Source of the DNA: Achromobacter kerstersii
Lineage (GTDB): Bacteria; Pseudomonadota; Gammaproteobacteria; Burkholderiales; Burkholderiaceae_B
Direction of reading: 5' to 3'
DNA length: 64,000 nt
NCBI RefSeq assembly: GCF_902859595.1
Contig: NZ_CADIJQ010000005.1
Coordinates: forward strand, 1 to 64,000
The position numbers and the translations under genes were made by a program. Numbering within the stretch: position 1 is the first letter of the stretch; each line of letters opens with the position of its first letter. The notes below the pieces were generated by a model. It saw nothing but the letters and a program-made list of their open reading frames with translations. It made no database searches and was not told where the DNA came from. Below are positions 53,362 to 61,188 of the stretch, in pieces.

Positions 53362-54792
53362 ATGAAGGACAGACCATCCCGTCCAGCCGCTTTTGACGAA
53401 ATGCGCGACAGCGCAGGCGGCATACGCTCCCAGTACCAGGCCTTCGAGCGCTGGCATCAAGAGCAATCGGCCGAGGCCATGGCCGTACGGCGGCTTGAAG
53501 CAGACCTGAGCTTTCGCCGCGTCGGCATCACCTTTTCGGTGGCGGGCGACGCCGCCGGCACCGAACGCCTGATTCCCTTCGACCTGATTCCCCGGGTCAT
53601 TCCCGCCGACGAATGGCGGCATCTGGAAGCCGGCTTGAAGCAGCGCGTACGCGCGCTGAACATGTTCATCCACGACATCTATCACGGCCACGACATCGTG
53701 CGCGCCGGCATCGTGCCGGCCGAACAGGTGTTCCTGAACGCCCAATACCGCCCCGAAATGCAGGACGTGGACGTGGCGGAAGACATCTACTGCCACATCG
53801 CCGGGGTCGACATCGTGCGCGCGGGCGCAGGCGAGTTCTACGTACTGGAAGACAATCTGCGCGTGCCCTCAGGCGTGTCCTACATGCTTGAGAACCGCAA
53901 GATGTCGATGCGGCTGATGCCCGATGCGTTCAGCCGCATCAAGGTCGAACCGGTGGCGCACTACCCCGACCTGCTGCTGGACAACCTGCGTGAAGTCGCG
54001 CCGCACGGTGGCGACGACCCGACCGTCGTCGTACTGACGCCGGGCATGTATAACTCGGCCTACTTCGAACATGCGTTCCTGGCGCAGCAGATGGGCGTGG
54101 AGCTTGTTGAAGGGCAGGATCTGTTCGTGGAACAGAACACCGTCTACATGCGCACCACGCAAGGCCCGCGCAAGGTGGACGTCATCTACCGCCGCCTGGA
54201 CGACGACTTTCTTGACCCGCTGTCCTTTCGCGCCGACTCCGCGCTGGGCGTGCCGGGTCTCTTGTCGGTGTATCGCGCCGGCCGCGTCACGCTGGCCAAC
54301 GCCATCGGCACCGGCATCGCCGACGACAAGTCCACCTATCTGTACGTGCCGGACATGATTCGGTTTTACCTCAGCGAAGAACCCATCCTGTCGAACGTGC
54401 CGACCTGGCGCTGCGGCCGGCCTGACGAGCTGTCCCACGTGCTGGCCAACATGCACGACCTGGTCGTGAAGGAAGTACACGGCGCAGGCGGCTACGGCAT
54501 GCTGGTGGGCCCCTCGTCCACGCGCGCCGAAGTCGATGCGTTCAAGGACCGCGTGCGCGCCAACCCGGCCAACTACATCGCGCAGCCCACGCTGGCGCTG
54601 TCCACCATCCCCACCTATGTGGAATCCGGCGTGGCGCCCCGCCACGTTGATCTGCGCCCCTACGTGCTGTGCGGCAAAGACATCCGCACGGTGCCAGGCG
54701 GACTGTGCCGCGTGGCGCTGACCGAAGGCTCGCTGGTCGTCAACAGCAGCCAGGGCGGCGGCACCAAAGACACCTGGGTTCTGGAGGACTGA
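53362..54792 (+). CDS. Circularly permuted ATP-grasp protein (type 2)
   Basis: A 476-residue member of the circularly permuted ATP-grasp family (DUF404/DUF407). RALNMFIHDIYHGHDIVRAGIVPAEQVFLN, EFYVLEDNLRVPSGVSYMLENR, VVVLTPGMYNSAYFEHAFLAQQMGVELVEGQDL and VVKEVHGAGGYGMLVGP are the family landmarks; the ED-N and K-E blocks would hold ATP and Mg. Such proteins are predicted amide or peptide ligases, but no substrate is proven. I start at ATG 53362 after GGAGGAG. It is the first gene of a four-gene unit, two bases before the alpha-E gene. Confidence 0.9.
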   Translation: MKDRPSRPAAFDEMRDSAGGIRSQYQAFERWHQEQSAEAMAVRRLEADLSFRRVGITFSVAGDAAGTERLIPFDLIPRVIPADEWRHLEAGLKQRVRALNMFIHDIYHGHDIVRAGIVPAEQVFLNAQYRPEMQDVDVAEDIYCHIAGVDIVRAGAGEFYVLEDNLRVPSGVSYMLENRKMSMRLMPDAFSRIKVEPVAHYPDLLLDNLREVAPHGGDDPTVVVLTPGMYNSAYFEHAFLAQQMGVELVEGQDLFVEQNTVYMRTTQGPRKVDVIYRRLDDDFLDPLSFRADSALGVPGLLSVYRAGRVTLANAIGTGIADDKSTYLYVPDMIRFYLSEEPILSNVPTWRCGRPDELSHVLANMHDLVVKEVHGAGGYGMLVGPSSTRAEVDAFKDRVRANPANYIAQPTLALSTIPTYVESGVAPRHVDLRPYVLCGKDIRTVPGGLCRVALTEGSLVVNSSQGGGTKDTWVLED

Positions 54793-54794
54793 AC

Positions 54795-55769
54795 ATGCTG
54801 AGCCGTACCGCCGACAACCTGTTCTGGATGTGCCGATACACCGAACGCGCCGAGAACACCGCGCGCATGCTGGACGTGAATCTGCAGATGTCGCTCTTGC
54901 CGCAAGACCCGCAAACGCGCGAAGGCTCGTGGCTGGGTGTGCTGCGCATTTCCGAGCTGCAGGGCCTGTACCAAAGCAAGTACGCATCCATCTCGCCCAA
55001 CGATGTCCTGCAATACATGGTGCGCGACCCGGAGAACCCGTCGTCCATCTATTCCTGCATGCGCGCCGCCCGCGAGAACGCGCGCGCCGTGCGCGGCAGC
55101 CTGACCACCGAAGTCTGGGAGACCTACAACACAACGTGGCTGGAACTGCTGAAGCACCTGCACACCGGGCTGCTTGAACGCAACCCGGGCGAGTTTTTCG
55201 AATGGGTGAAGTTCCGTTCGCATCTGGCGCGTGGCGTCACCATCGGCACGATGCTTGAAGACGAAGCGCTGTACTTCCTGCGCATCGGCATGCACCTTGA
55301 ACGCGCGGACAGTACCGCGCGCATGCTGGACGTGAAATTTCATGAACGCGGCAGCAACGGGTCGCACGAAGCGCGCGCCGAACCCACCGGCAACGCCGCG
55401 CTGCAAAGCGAGTTCTATCGCTGGTCGGCGCTGCTGAGTTCCGTGTCGGGGCTGGAGATCTACCGCAAGGTGTATCGCGACGTCATCACGCCAGACCGCG
55501 TCGCGGAACTCTTGATCCTGCATGGCGACATGCCGCGTTCGCTGCTGGCATCGATGCGCGCGGTGGCCGAGGACCTGGCGCGCGTGTCCAACCAGCGCTC
55601 GACCGAAACGGAGCGCCGCGCGGGCATGCTGTGCGCCGAACTGCAATACGGCCGCGTCGAAGACATCCTGGACAGTGGACTGCATCAGTACCTAGACCAC
55701 TTCCTGGACCGCATCAACGACCTGGGCAACCGGATCAGCCAGGACTTCCTGGTCCCGCTGTCGGCATAA
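54795..55769 (+). CDS. Alpha-E domain protein
   Basis: A 324-residue all-helical protein of the alpha-E (DUF403) family. MLSRTADNLFWMCRYTERAENTARMLDVNLQM is the hallmark N-terminus, and EDEALYFLRIGMHLERADSTARMLDVKFHE repeats the same motif later, suggesting an internal duplication. Alpha-E proteins are always found beside circularly permuted ATP-grasp and transglutaminase-like genes and are thought to work in the same peptide-ligase system; biochemistry is lacking. I start at ATG 54795, two bases after the ATP-grasp stop. Confidence 0.92.
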   Translation: MLSRTADNLFWMCRYTERAENTARMLDVNLQMSLLPQDPQTREGSWLGVLRISELQGLYQSKYASISPNDVLQYMVRDPENPSSIYSCMRAARENARAVRGSLTTEVWETYNTTWLELLKHLHTGLLERNPGEFFEWVKFRSHLARGVTIGTMLEDEALYFLRIGMHLERADSTARMLDVKFHERGSNGSHEARAEPTGNAALQSEFYRWSALLSSVSGLEIYRKVYRDVITPDRVAELLILHGDMPRSLLASMRAVAEDLARVSNQRSTETERRAGMLCAELQYGRVEDILDSGLHQYLDHFLDRINDLGNRISQDFLVPLSA

Positions 55770-55782
55770 CACGGAGACAGCA

Positions 55783-56586
55783 ATGAAACAGTTCATCACG
55801 CACGTCACGCATTACCGCTACACCGCGCCGGTCACCTACAGCATCCAGACCTTGCGCCTGACGCCGCGCGACGACGAACACCAGCGCGTGCTGCGCTGGA
55901 ACATCGAAGCGCCTGGCGCGCTGGAAAAACAGGTGGATGCGTACGGCAACATCACGCACACGCTGACCCTGAACCACCCGCACACCGACATCGAATTGCG
56001 CGTGACGGGCCAGGTGCAGGTTGCGCCGCTGATGCGCGGGGTGCTGGGCAGTGAAGACAGCCGCCTGCCGGTACACGCCTATTGCGTGCAGACGCCGCTG
56101 ACGCAGGCCGACGACACCATCATGGCCTTCGTTCGAAACGTGTTGCCCAACGGACTGACCACGCCGGACGACATCCTGGCGCTGGCCAACGCCATCAGCG
56201 ACCGGGTGGCCTACGAGCCCGGCACCACCGACGTCACCACTGCCGCCAACCAGGTGCTGGCGATGGGCCATGGCGTCTGCCAAGACCACGCCCACCTGTT
56301 CCTGGCCTGCGTGCGCGGCCTGGGCGTGCCGGCCCGCTACGTCAGCGGCTACGTCCACACCACCACCGAACACTCGGCCAGCCACGCCTGGGCCGACGTC
56401 TGGCTGGCCGACATTGGCTGGACCAGCGTCGACATCACCAACCGCCAATTCGCCTCTGACAGCCATTGCCGGCTGGCCGTGGCGCGCGACTACGACTCGG
56501 CGTCCCCAATACGCGGCGTGCGCAGCGGCGGCGGCGAAGAATCCATGGAGATCAGCGTGCAGGTGCAGACGTCCGGCCAGCAGTAA
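55783..56586 (+). CDS. Transglutaminase-like cysteine peptidase family protein
   Basis: A 267-residue protein with an N-terminal beta domain (MKQFITHVTHYRYTAPVTYSIQTLRLTPR) and a transglutaminase-like core. The catalytic Cys lies in GHGVCQDHAHLFLACVRGLGVPARYVSGYV, the His in SASHAWADVWL and the Asp in TSVDITNRQF. These enzymes are predicted to cleave peptide or amide bonds, possibly reversing ligase products. All catalytic residues are present. It follows the alpha-E gene by 13 bases. Confidence 0.92.
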   Translation: MKQFITHVTHYRYTAPVTYSIQTLRLTPRDDEHQRVLRWNIEAPGALEKQVDAYGNITHTLTLNHPHTDIELRVTGQVQVAPLMRGVLGSEDSRLPVHAYCVQTPLTQADDTIMAFVRNVLPNGLTTPDDILALANAISDRVAYEPGTTDVTTAANQVLAMGHGVCQDHAHLFLACVRGLGVPARYVSGYVHTTTEHSASHAWADVWLADIGWTSVDITNRQFASDSHCRLAVARDYDSASPIRGVRSGGGEESMEISVQVQTSGQQ

Positions 56587-56622
56587 ACGCCCTGCCCGCA
56601 CCGGTCAGCACGCCGGTGCCCG

Positions 56623-56650
56623 CGCCGCAATACAATGCGGCGTGGTTTTT
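56623..56650 (+). terminator. Hairpin with T-run between transglutaminase and Anbu genes
   Basis: CGCCGC (56623-56628) and GCGGCG (56637-56642) pair across an 8-base loop and are followed by TGGTTTTT. A further stem GCACCGG/CCGGTGC lies just before. This could end the three-gene message or attenuate expression of the protease gene beginning at 56665. Confidence 0.5.
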
Positions 56651-56664
56651 CCGAATTTTCAATC

Positions 56665-57528
56665 ATGACCTATTGTGTAGCCGCCCGCCTCGACGCCGGC
56701 CTGGTTTTCCTCTCTGACTCCCGCACGAACGCGGGCGTCGACCAGATCAGCGTTTTCCGAAAAATGACCGTCTTCGAGCGCCCGGGCGACCGCGTCATGG
56801 TCCTGATGACTTCAGGCAACCTGGCCGTCAGCCAGGCCGTGCTGCACGCACTGGCCCGCCAGCACGACGATGGCGGCGACACCATCTGGAACGCCGCCGA
56901 TCTCTTCGAAGCCACCCGCTGCGTCGGCGCCGCCGTGCGCGAGGTCTACCACCGCGAAGCCCCCGCGCTGCACGAGCAAGGCGTGGACTTCAACGTCAGC
57001 ATTATTTTCGGGGGACAGATTGGCGGCGAACGCTGCCGCCTGTTCCAGGTGTATTCCGCGGGCAACTTCATCGAAGCCAGCCAGGAATGCCCATACTTCC
57101 AGATCGGCGAAGCCAAATACGGCAAGCCCATCCTGGACCGCGTGCTGCGCCCCGACACGTCTCTGGACGAAGCCGCCAAGTGCGCGCTGATTTCGATGGA
57201 CTCCACGCTGCGCTCGAACATCTCGGTAGGGCTGCCGCTGGACCTGCTGGTCTACGACACCGACGCGCTGCGCGTCACGCACTTCGCCTGCATCGACGAA
57301 AACAACGAGTACTTCCGCATGATCCGCGGCACCTGGGGCGAACGCCTGCGCCAGGTCTTCGCCGAAATCCCCGACCCGCTGTGGACCAACCCCGATGACC
57401 CCGGCTCACTGGTGCCGCTGTCCCGCGTGCATCAGCCGCTGCGCATCGAACCGGTCAACGCGCCACAACCGAACTACCCCACCCCGCAAGTGCTGGCCGA
57501 AGATCCGGGGAAGGATCAGGCGAGTTAA
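56665..57528 (+). CDS. Anbu-type proteasome-like peptidase
   Basis: A 287-residue Ntn-hydrolase of the ancestral beta-subunit (Anbu, COG3484) family, related to proteasome and HslV subunits. After Met1 comes T2, the N-terminal nucleophile (MTYCVAARLDAGLVFLSDSRTNAG), with D18 and K33 matching the Asp and Lys of the proteasome active site. LMTSGNLAVSQAVLHAL and YFQIGEAKYGKPILDRVL are family motifs. Anbu genes typically accompany the ATP-grasp, alpha-E and transglutaminase trio, as here. No ATPase partner is encoded nearby. I start at ATG 56665, 78 bases after the transglutaminase stop. Confidence 0.92.
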   Translation: MTYCVAARLDAGLVFLSDSRTNAGVDQISVFRKMTVFERPGDRVMVLMTSGNLAVSQAVLHALARQHDDGGDTIWNAADLFEATRCVGAAVREVYHREAPALHEQGVDFNVSIIFGGQIGGERCRLFQVYSAGNFIEASQECPYFQIGEAKYGKPILDRVLRPDTSLDEAAKCALISMDSTLRSNISVGLPLDLLVYDTDALRVTHFACIDENNEYFRMIRGTWGERLRQVFAEIPDPLWTNPDDPGSLVPLSRVHQPLRIEPVNAPQPNYPTPQVLAEDPGKDQAS

Positions 57529-57851
57529 ACAGGCATTCACTACGACGTGGGTAATTCAGTCTGATAGACGCGGTTCCGATCACCGTTGTCGCCAATTCAA
57601 GGCGAAACCGATTGCGCAACCGCGCTCGCTTGGCCTAAAGTCCTTTCAACGCATGTGCCAGTCACATGCCCACCCTCCGAGGCCCGCCGCAATGTATTGC
57701 TGCGGGCTTTCGTGTTCTTGAACGCCAGCAATGACTTCCGTCTCGATGTGAAGCGTGACATTTCCGCGCACAGTCTGAAAACTGCGCAGGGGCATGCGTC
57801 CTACACTGCCTGGCATCAAAGGCCCGCACGAGGTGCGCAGAGGATGTCGTC
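57529..57851. other. Intergenic region between the Anbu and DUF3800 genes
   Basis: These 323 bases hold no gene I can support. There are two hairpins: GCATGTG-CCAGT-CACATGC (57651-57669) and a longer one at 57682-57707. A stretch near 57550-57590 loosely resembles tRNA D- and T-arm sequences but lacks an anticodon arm. The region and the gene that follows look less GC-biased than the operon before. Confidence 0.5.
57682..57707 (+). terminator. Hairpin 154 bases after the Anbu gene
   Basis: GCCCGCCGCAAT (57682-57693) and ATTGCTGCGGGC (57696-57707) pair at 11 of 12 positions with a two-base loop, followed by TTTCGTGTTCTT. It is plausible as the terminator of the Anbu transcript, though distant from the stop codon. 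Confidence 0.5.
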
Positions 57852-58643
57852 ATGCATTACGTCGTGTATCTGGACGAGTTCGGCCATATCGGCCCCTTCA
57901 TCTCCCGCAATCATGAAACACACAAGACCAGCCCCGTCTTCGGATTCGGGGGATTCGTCTTGCCCGTGGAAGCGGTACGAGACTTCGCGATCTATTTTTA
58001 CCAACTGAAGTGCCGCCTGTTGAAGTTGGAACTGGAACGCCAGGGCAGCCCGGCCTATCGATGGGAAAAAAAGGGCGCGCAACTCTATACCGTGCGCAAC
58101 GTGCAAAAGTATCGAGAGCTCCGTACCGCAACAGCCCGGCTGCTTAACCAGATAACCCGGCTGGGCGGGCACGTCATCTATAGCGGGGAACACAAAACGG
58201 CTGACGCGGCGGCTCACCGGCCGGCAGAGGTGTTTCAACACCATCTGTTGCGGCTCATCCGGCAGGCCGATCAGTTCTGCTCGGCTCGACAAGCCACATT
58301 CATGTTGCTGCTAGACGAACAGCAGGCAGGAAACTCCTGGCGCGAAATGCATGTCGAGGCGTGCACGCTCGCCATGTTTGAGGCCACGACTGACAAATGC
58401 CGAATGCTGATCGAACCCCCGATCCAAGGCGAGAGCTATCTCTTTCAAACCCTTCAGTGCGCAGACTGGATATGCGGCCTGATCGGCAGGCTATGCGCTT
58501 ATCGGGTCGCAGCAAATCAATATGAAGACTGGGAAATATTTCATCGGTACTTTCATGACCGCATGGAAGCCGTAGCGCTACCTTGCAGCGGACTTGCCCG
58601 CGCGATGCCCTCATCGCTCACCCGTTCGCCAAATACAGCGTAA
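57852..58643 (+). CDS. DUF3800 domain protein
   Basis: A 263-residue protein matching the DUF3800 pattern: an early acidic motif (MHYVVYLDEFGHIGPF), a central FMLLLDEQQAGN and a late SYLFQTLQCADWICGLIGRLCAY. The family is predicted to have an RNase H-like fold with acidic catalytic residues and is often found in genomic islands or near defence genes, but no function is established. It stands alone, with less GC-rich codon use than its neighbours, suggesting acquisition by transfer. The ATG at 57852 begins the family motif directly. Confidence 0.75.
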   Translation: MHYVVYLDEFGHIGPFISRNHETHKTSPVFGFGGFVLPVEAVRDFAIYFYQLKCRLLKLELERQGSPAYRWEKKGAQLYTVRNVQKYRELRTATARLLNQITRLGGHVIYSGEHKTADAAAHRPAEVFQHHLLRLIRQADQFCSARQATFMLLLDEQQAGNSWREMHVEACTLAMFEATTDKCRMLIEPPIQGESYLFQTLQCADWICGLIGRLCAYRVAANQYEDWEIFHRYFHDRMEAVALPCSGLARAMPSSLTRSPNTA

Positions 58644-58771
58644 CCCCCCCTTTCCCCTTGCCGAAACCCGGCTTGTGAAACGGCGAATTCTCATCCTTGG
58701 GCCCTCGGGCCACACTGGTATCTGCCCGCGTGCTGTTCGCGGGGCACCAGAACAATCACAAGGAGCGAGAC

Positions 58772-59770
58772 ATGCCCTCTTTTTTCGCGCGCGCGGCAAC
58801 GCGTGCTGCCTGGCCGATGTTGGCCTTGTCCTGCCTGGCCTGGGGTTCCGCCAGTGCGCAAGGCGCTTATCCCAACCATCCCATTTCGCTCGTCGTCCCG
58901 TTTGCGGCGGGCGGGCCGACGGATGTGGTGGCGCGCAGCCTTGGGGCGTCCATGGCCAAGACGCTGGGGCAAAGCGTCATCATTGAAAACCGCACGGGTG
59001 CGGGCGGCACGCTGGCCTCGCAGCATGTGGCGCGTTCGGCGCCGGATGGCTACACCTTTCTGATCCATCACAACGGCATGGCGACGGCGCCTGCGCTGTA
59101 CCGCAAGCTGTCGTTCAACCCGCTGACGGACTTTGCCTACGTCGGCCAGGTGGCGGATGTGCCCATGACATTGCTGGGCCGCAAGGACCTGCCGGCCGAT
59201 GGCATGGCGGGCTTCGTCAAGTACGCCAAGGAAAACGGCAACAAGATCAACCTGGCCAACGCCGGGCTGGGCGCGGTGTCGCAACTGTGCGGCATGTTGC
59301 TGCAAGAGTCGCTGGGCGTGCAGTTCACGACCGTGCCGTATGCCGGCACGGCCCCGGCGATGACGGCGCTGCTGGGCGGTCAGGTGGACGTGTTGTGCGA
59401 CCAGACCACGCAGACCATTCCGCAGATCAAGGGCGATCGCGTGAAACTGTTTGGCGTCACCACGCTGGAGCGCATCAAGGCGCTGCCCGATGCGCCGACC
59501 TTGCAGGAAGGCGGGTTGAAGGGCTTTGAGGTCAAGGTGTGGCACGGCGTTTACGCGCCCAAGGGCACGCCGCCGGAAGCCGTTGCCAAGTTCAATGCGG
59601 CGTTGCGCGCGGCGCTGAAAGACCCGGCGTTCACGCAGAAGATGGCCGAGCTGGGCGCAGAAATCGTGCCGGAAGCGAAGCAGACGCCGGAAGGCTTGCA
59701 GACCTGGTTGCAATCCGAGGTGGACAAGTGGGGCGGCGTGATCCGCAAGGCGGGCGTGTACGCGGACTGA
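58772..59770 (+). CDS. Bug-family (TctC-like) periplasmic binding protein
   Basis: A 332-residue tripartite tricarboxylate transporter-type receptor. A signal peptide (MPSFFARAATRAAWPMLALSCLAWGSASAQG) precedes YPNHPISLVVPFAAGGPTDVVARSLGASMAKTLGQSVIIENRTGAGGT, the classic Bug start. Bug proteins are hugely expanded in Bordetella, Achromobacter and relatives and bind carboxylates or amides. No TctA/TctB membrane genes are adjacent, so it is an orphan, as most are. I start at ATG 58772 after AAGGAGCGAG. Confidence 0.9.
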   Translation: MPSFFARAATRAAWPMLALSCLAWGSASAQGAYPNHPISLVVPFAAGGPTDVVARSLGASMAKTLGQSVIIENRTGAGGTLASQHVARSAPDGYTFLIHHNGMATAPALYRKLSFNPLTDFAYVGQVADVPMTLLGRKDLPADGMAGFVKYAKENGNKINLANAGLGAVSQLCGMLLQESLGVQFTTVPYAGTAPAMTALLGGQVDVLCDQTTQTIPQIKGDRVKLFGVTTLERIKALPDAPTLQEGGLKGFEVKVWHGVYAPKGTPPEAVAKFNAALRAALKDPAFTQKMAELGAEIVPEAKQTPEGLQTWLQSEVDKWGGVIRKAGVYAD

Positions 59771-59836
59771 GGTCAACGATAACTGCCGCTGCAAAACTGC
59801 CGCTGCAACAACGCCGCTACAACAACGCAGGAAAAA

Positions 59837-59866
59837 AAAGGCCGGCATCTTTCGATGCCGGCCTTT
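59837..59866 (-). terminator. Terminator between the Bug gene and metF
   Basis: AAAGGCCGGCATC (59837-59849) and GATGCCGGCCTTT (59854-59866) form a perfect 13-base-pair stem with a 4-base loop. On the minus strand the stem runs into eight T, making it a strong terminator for the metF operon 20 bases after its stop. On the plus strand it may also end the Bug-gene transcript. Confidence 0.92.
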
Positions 59867-59886
59867 GTCGTCACTGGAAGCAGCGA

Positions 59887-60729
59887 TTACTTCGCCAGTT
59901 CCTTCCACACCGCAAGCGGGGCTTCCGCGTGGTTCAAGGTGTAGAAGTGCAGGCCCGGCGCGCCGTTGTCCAGCAGGGTCTGGCACAGCTCGGTCACGAC
60001 ATCCACGCCGAACGCGCGGATGGAAGCCTTGTCGTCGCCAAACTCCGCCAGCCGCAGGCGAATCCAGCGCGGCACTTCCGCGCCGCACATTTCCGAAAAA
60101 CGCAGCAGCTGCGTGTGGTTCGTGATGGGCATGATGCCCGGCACGATCGGCACGCGCACGCCCTTGGCCTGGGCCCGGTCGACAAAGTCGAAGTAGGCGT
60201 CGGCGTTGAAGAAATACTGCGTGATGGCCGCATCGGCGCCGGCGTTCACCTTGGCCACGAAATGGTCCAGGTCGGCCGACGGGTTCGTGGCTTGCGGATG
60301 CATTTCGGGATAGGCCGCGACTTCGATGTGAAACCAGTCGCCCGTTTCCTCGCGGATGAACGAGACCAGCTCATTGGCGTAGCGCAGTTCGCCCGCATCA
60401 CCGCCCATGCCCGAAGGCAGGTCGCCGCGCAATGCAACCACGCGCCGCACGCCTTCGTTCTTGTAGGTCTGGAGGATGTCCCGCAATTCCTGGCGCGTGG
60501 CGCCCACGCACGACAAGTGAGGCGCCGCATCGCAGCCCAGGTTGCCCAGCGTGCGCACGGCGTCCGCCGTGCCGGCACGCGTGGAACCCCCCGCGCCGAA
60601 CGTCACGCTGACGTACTTGGGCTGGATGGCCAGCATCTGCTTGGCCGCGCGGACCAGCCGCTCTTGGCCGGCCAGGTCGCGCGGGGGAAAGAACTCCAGA
60701 CTGAAAGCGGGGGAAGTCGAGTCAGACAT
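59887..60729 (-). CDS. metF: 5,10-methylenetetrahydrofolate reductase
   Basis: A 280-residue FAD enzyme making 5-methyl-THF for methionine synthesis. FSLEFFPPRDLAGQERLVRAAKQM holds the catalytic Glu region, VTFGAGGSTR and RVVALRGDLPSGMG line the FAD site, and AAITQYFFNADAYFDFVDRA is conserved. I start at ATG 60729 (MSDSTSPAFSLEFF), which overlaps the upstream stop by one base (TAATG). It is third in the ahcY-membrane protein-metF unit, so SAH sensing can control both methyl-cycle enzymes. Confidence 0.95.
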   Translation of the reverse strand: MSDSTSPAFSLEFFPPRDLAGQERLVRAAKQMLAIQPKYVSVTFGAGGSTRAGTADAVRTLGNLGCDAAPHLSCVGATRQELRDILQTYKNEGVRRVVALRGDLPSGMGGDAGELRYANELVSFIREETGDWFHIEVAAYPEMHPQATNPSADLDHFVAKVNAGADAAITQYFFNADAYFDFVDRAQAKGVRVPIVPGIMPITNHTQLLRFSEMCGAEVPRWIRLRLAEFGDDKASIRAFGVDVVTELCQTLLDNGAPGLHFYTLNHAEAPLAVWKELAK

Positions 60730-61067
60730 TAGGGAATCAGTTTGGTAAGCAGGCCAGAGATGATGCTGTACAGAATGGCACCGCCCACGGCCCACCAGAA
60801 CCCGTTGACCTGGAAGCCCTTCAGCACGGAGCCGACGAACCAGAACAACAAGGCGTTGATGACAATGAGGAAGAGCCCGAGGGTGACGATCGTGATGGGC
60901 AAGGTCAGCAGCACAAGCACGGGCTTGACCAGCATGTTCACCAGACCCAGCACCAGCGCGGCGATCAGCGCCGAACCGAAACTGGCCACGGCAATGCCGG
61001 GCAAGAGGTAAGCAACAGCCAGCAGGGCCACCGCGTTCAGAATCCAGACGAGTATCAATGTCACCAT
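60729..61067 (-). CDS. Phage holin superfamily IV-like four-helix membrane protein
   Basis: A 112-residue protein with four hydrophobic helices (MVTLILVWILNAVALLAVAYLLPGIAVASFGSALIAALVLGLVNMLVKPVLVLLTLPITIVTLGLFLIVINALLFWFVG...), matching the PF04020 family annotated as mycobacterial-type phage holin IV. No prophage genes are near, and its place between ahcY and metF suggests a housekeeping membrane role. I start at ATG 61067, eight bases after CAGGAG. Stop overlaps the metF start. Function unknown. Confidence 0.85.
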   Translation of the reverse strand: MVTLILVWILNAVALLAVAYLLPGIAVASFGSALIAALVLGLVNMLVKPVLVLLTLPITIVTLGLFLIVINALLFWFVGSVLKGFQVNGFWWAVGGAILYSIISGLLTKLIP

Positions 61068-61188
61068 GTTCGAACTCCTGTATTGACGCTCCGCGGCCCT
61101 GCCTTCAACAGACAAAAACAGGGGAACCCGCGGTTCGGAAAACCCGCGCCAACATGGCGCGGTAGTTTCCTATTGTGCTTTCAACCCA

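Noticed and set aside
57545..57595. tRNA-like sequence (TTCAGTCTGATAGA ... GGTTCCGATCACC)
   Set aside because: D-arm and T-arm resemblances occur, but no anticodon arm or acceptor stem can be formed. Probably chance, at most a remnant.
60729..61067. Prophage remnant, suggested by the holin-like protein
   Set aside because: No other phage genes, attachment sites or composition shift surround it, and it is tightly coupled to metF.
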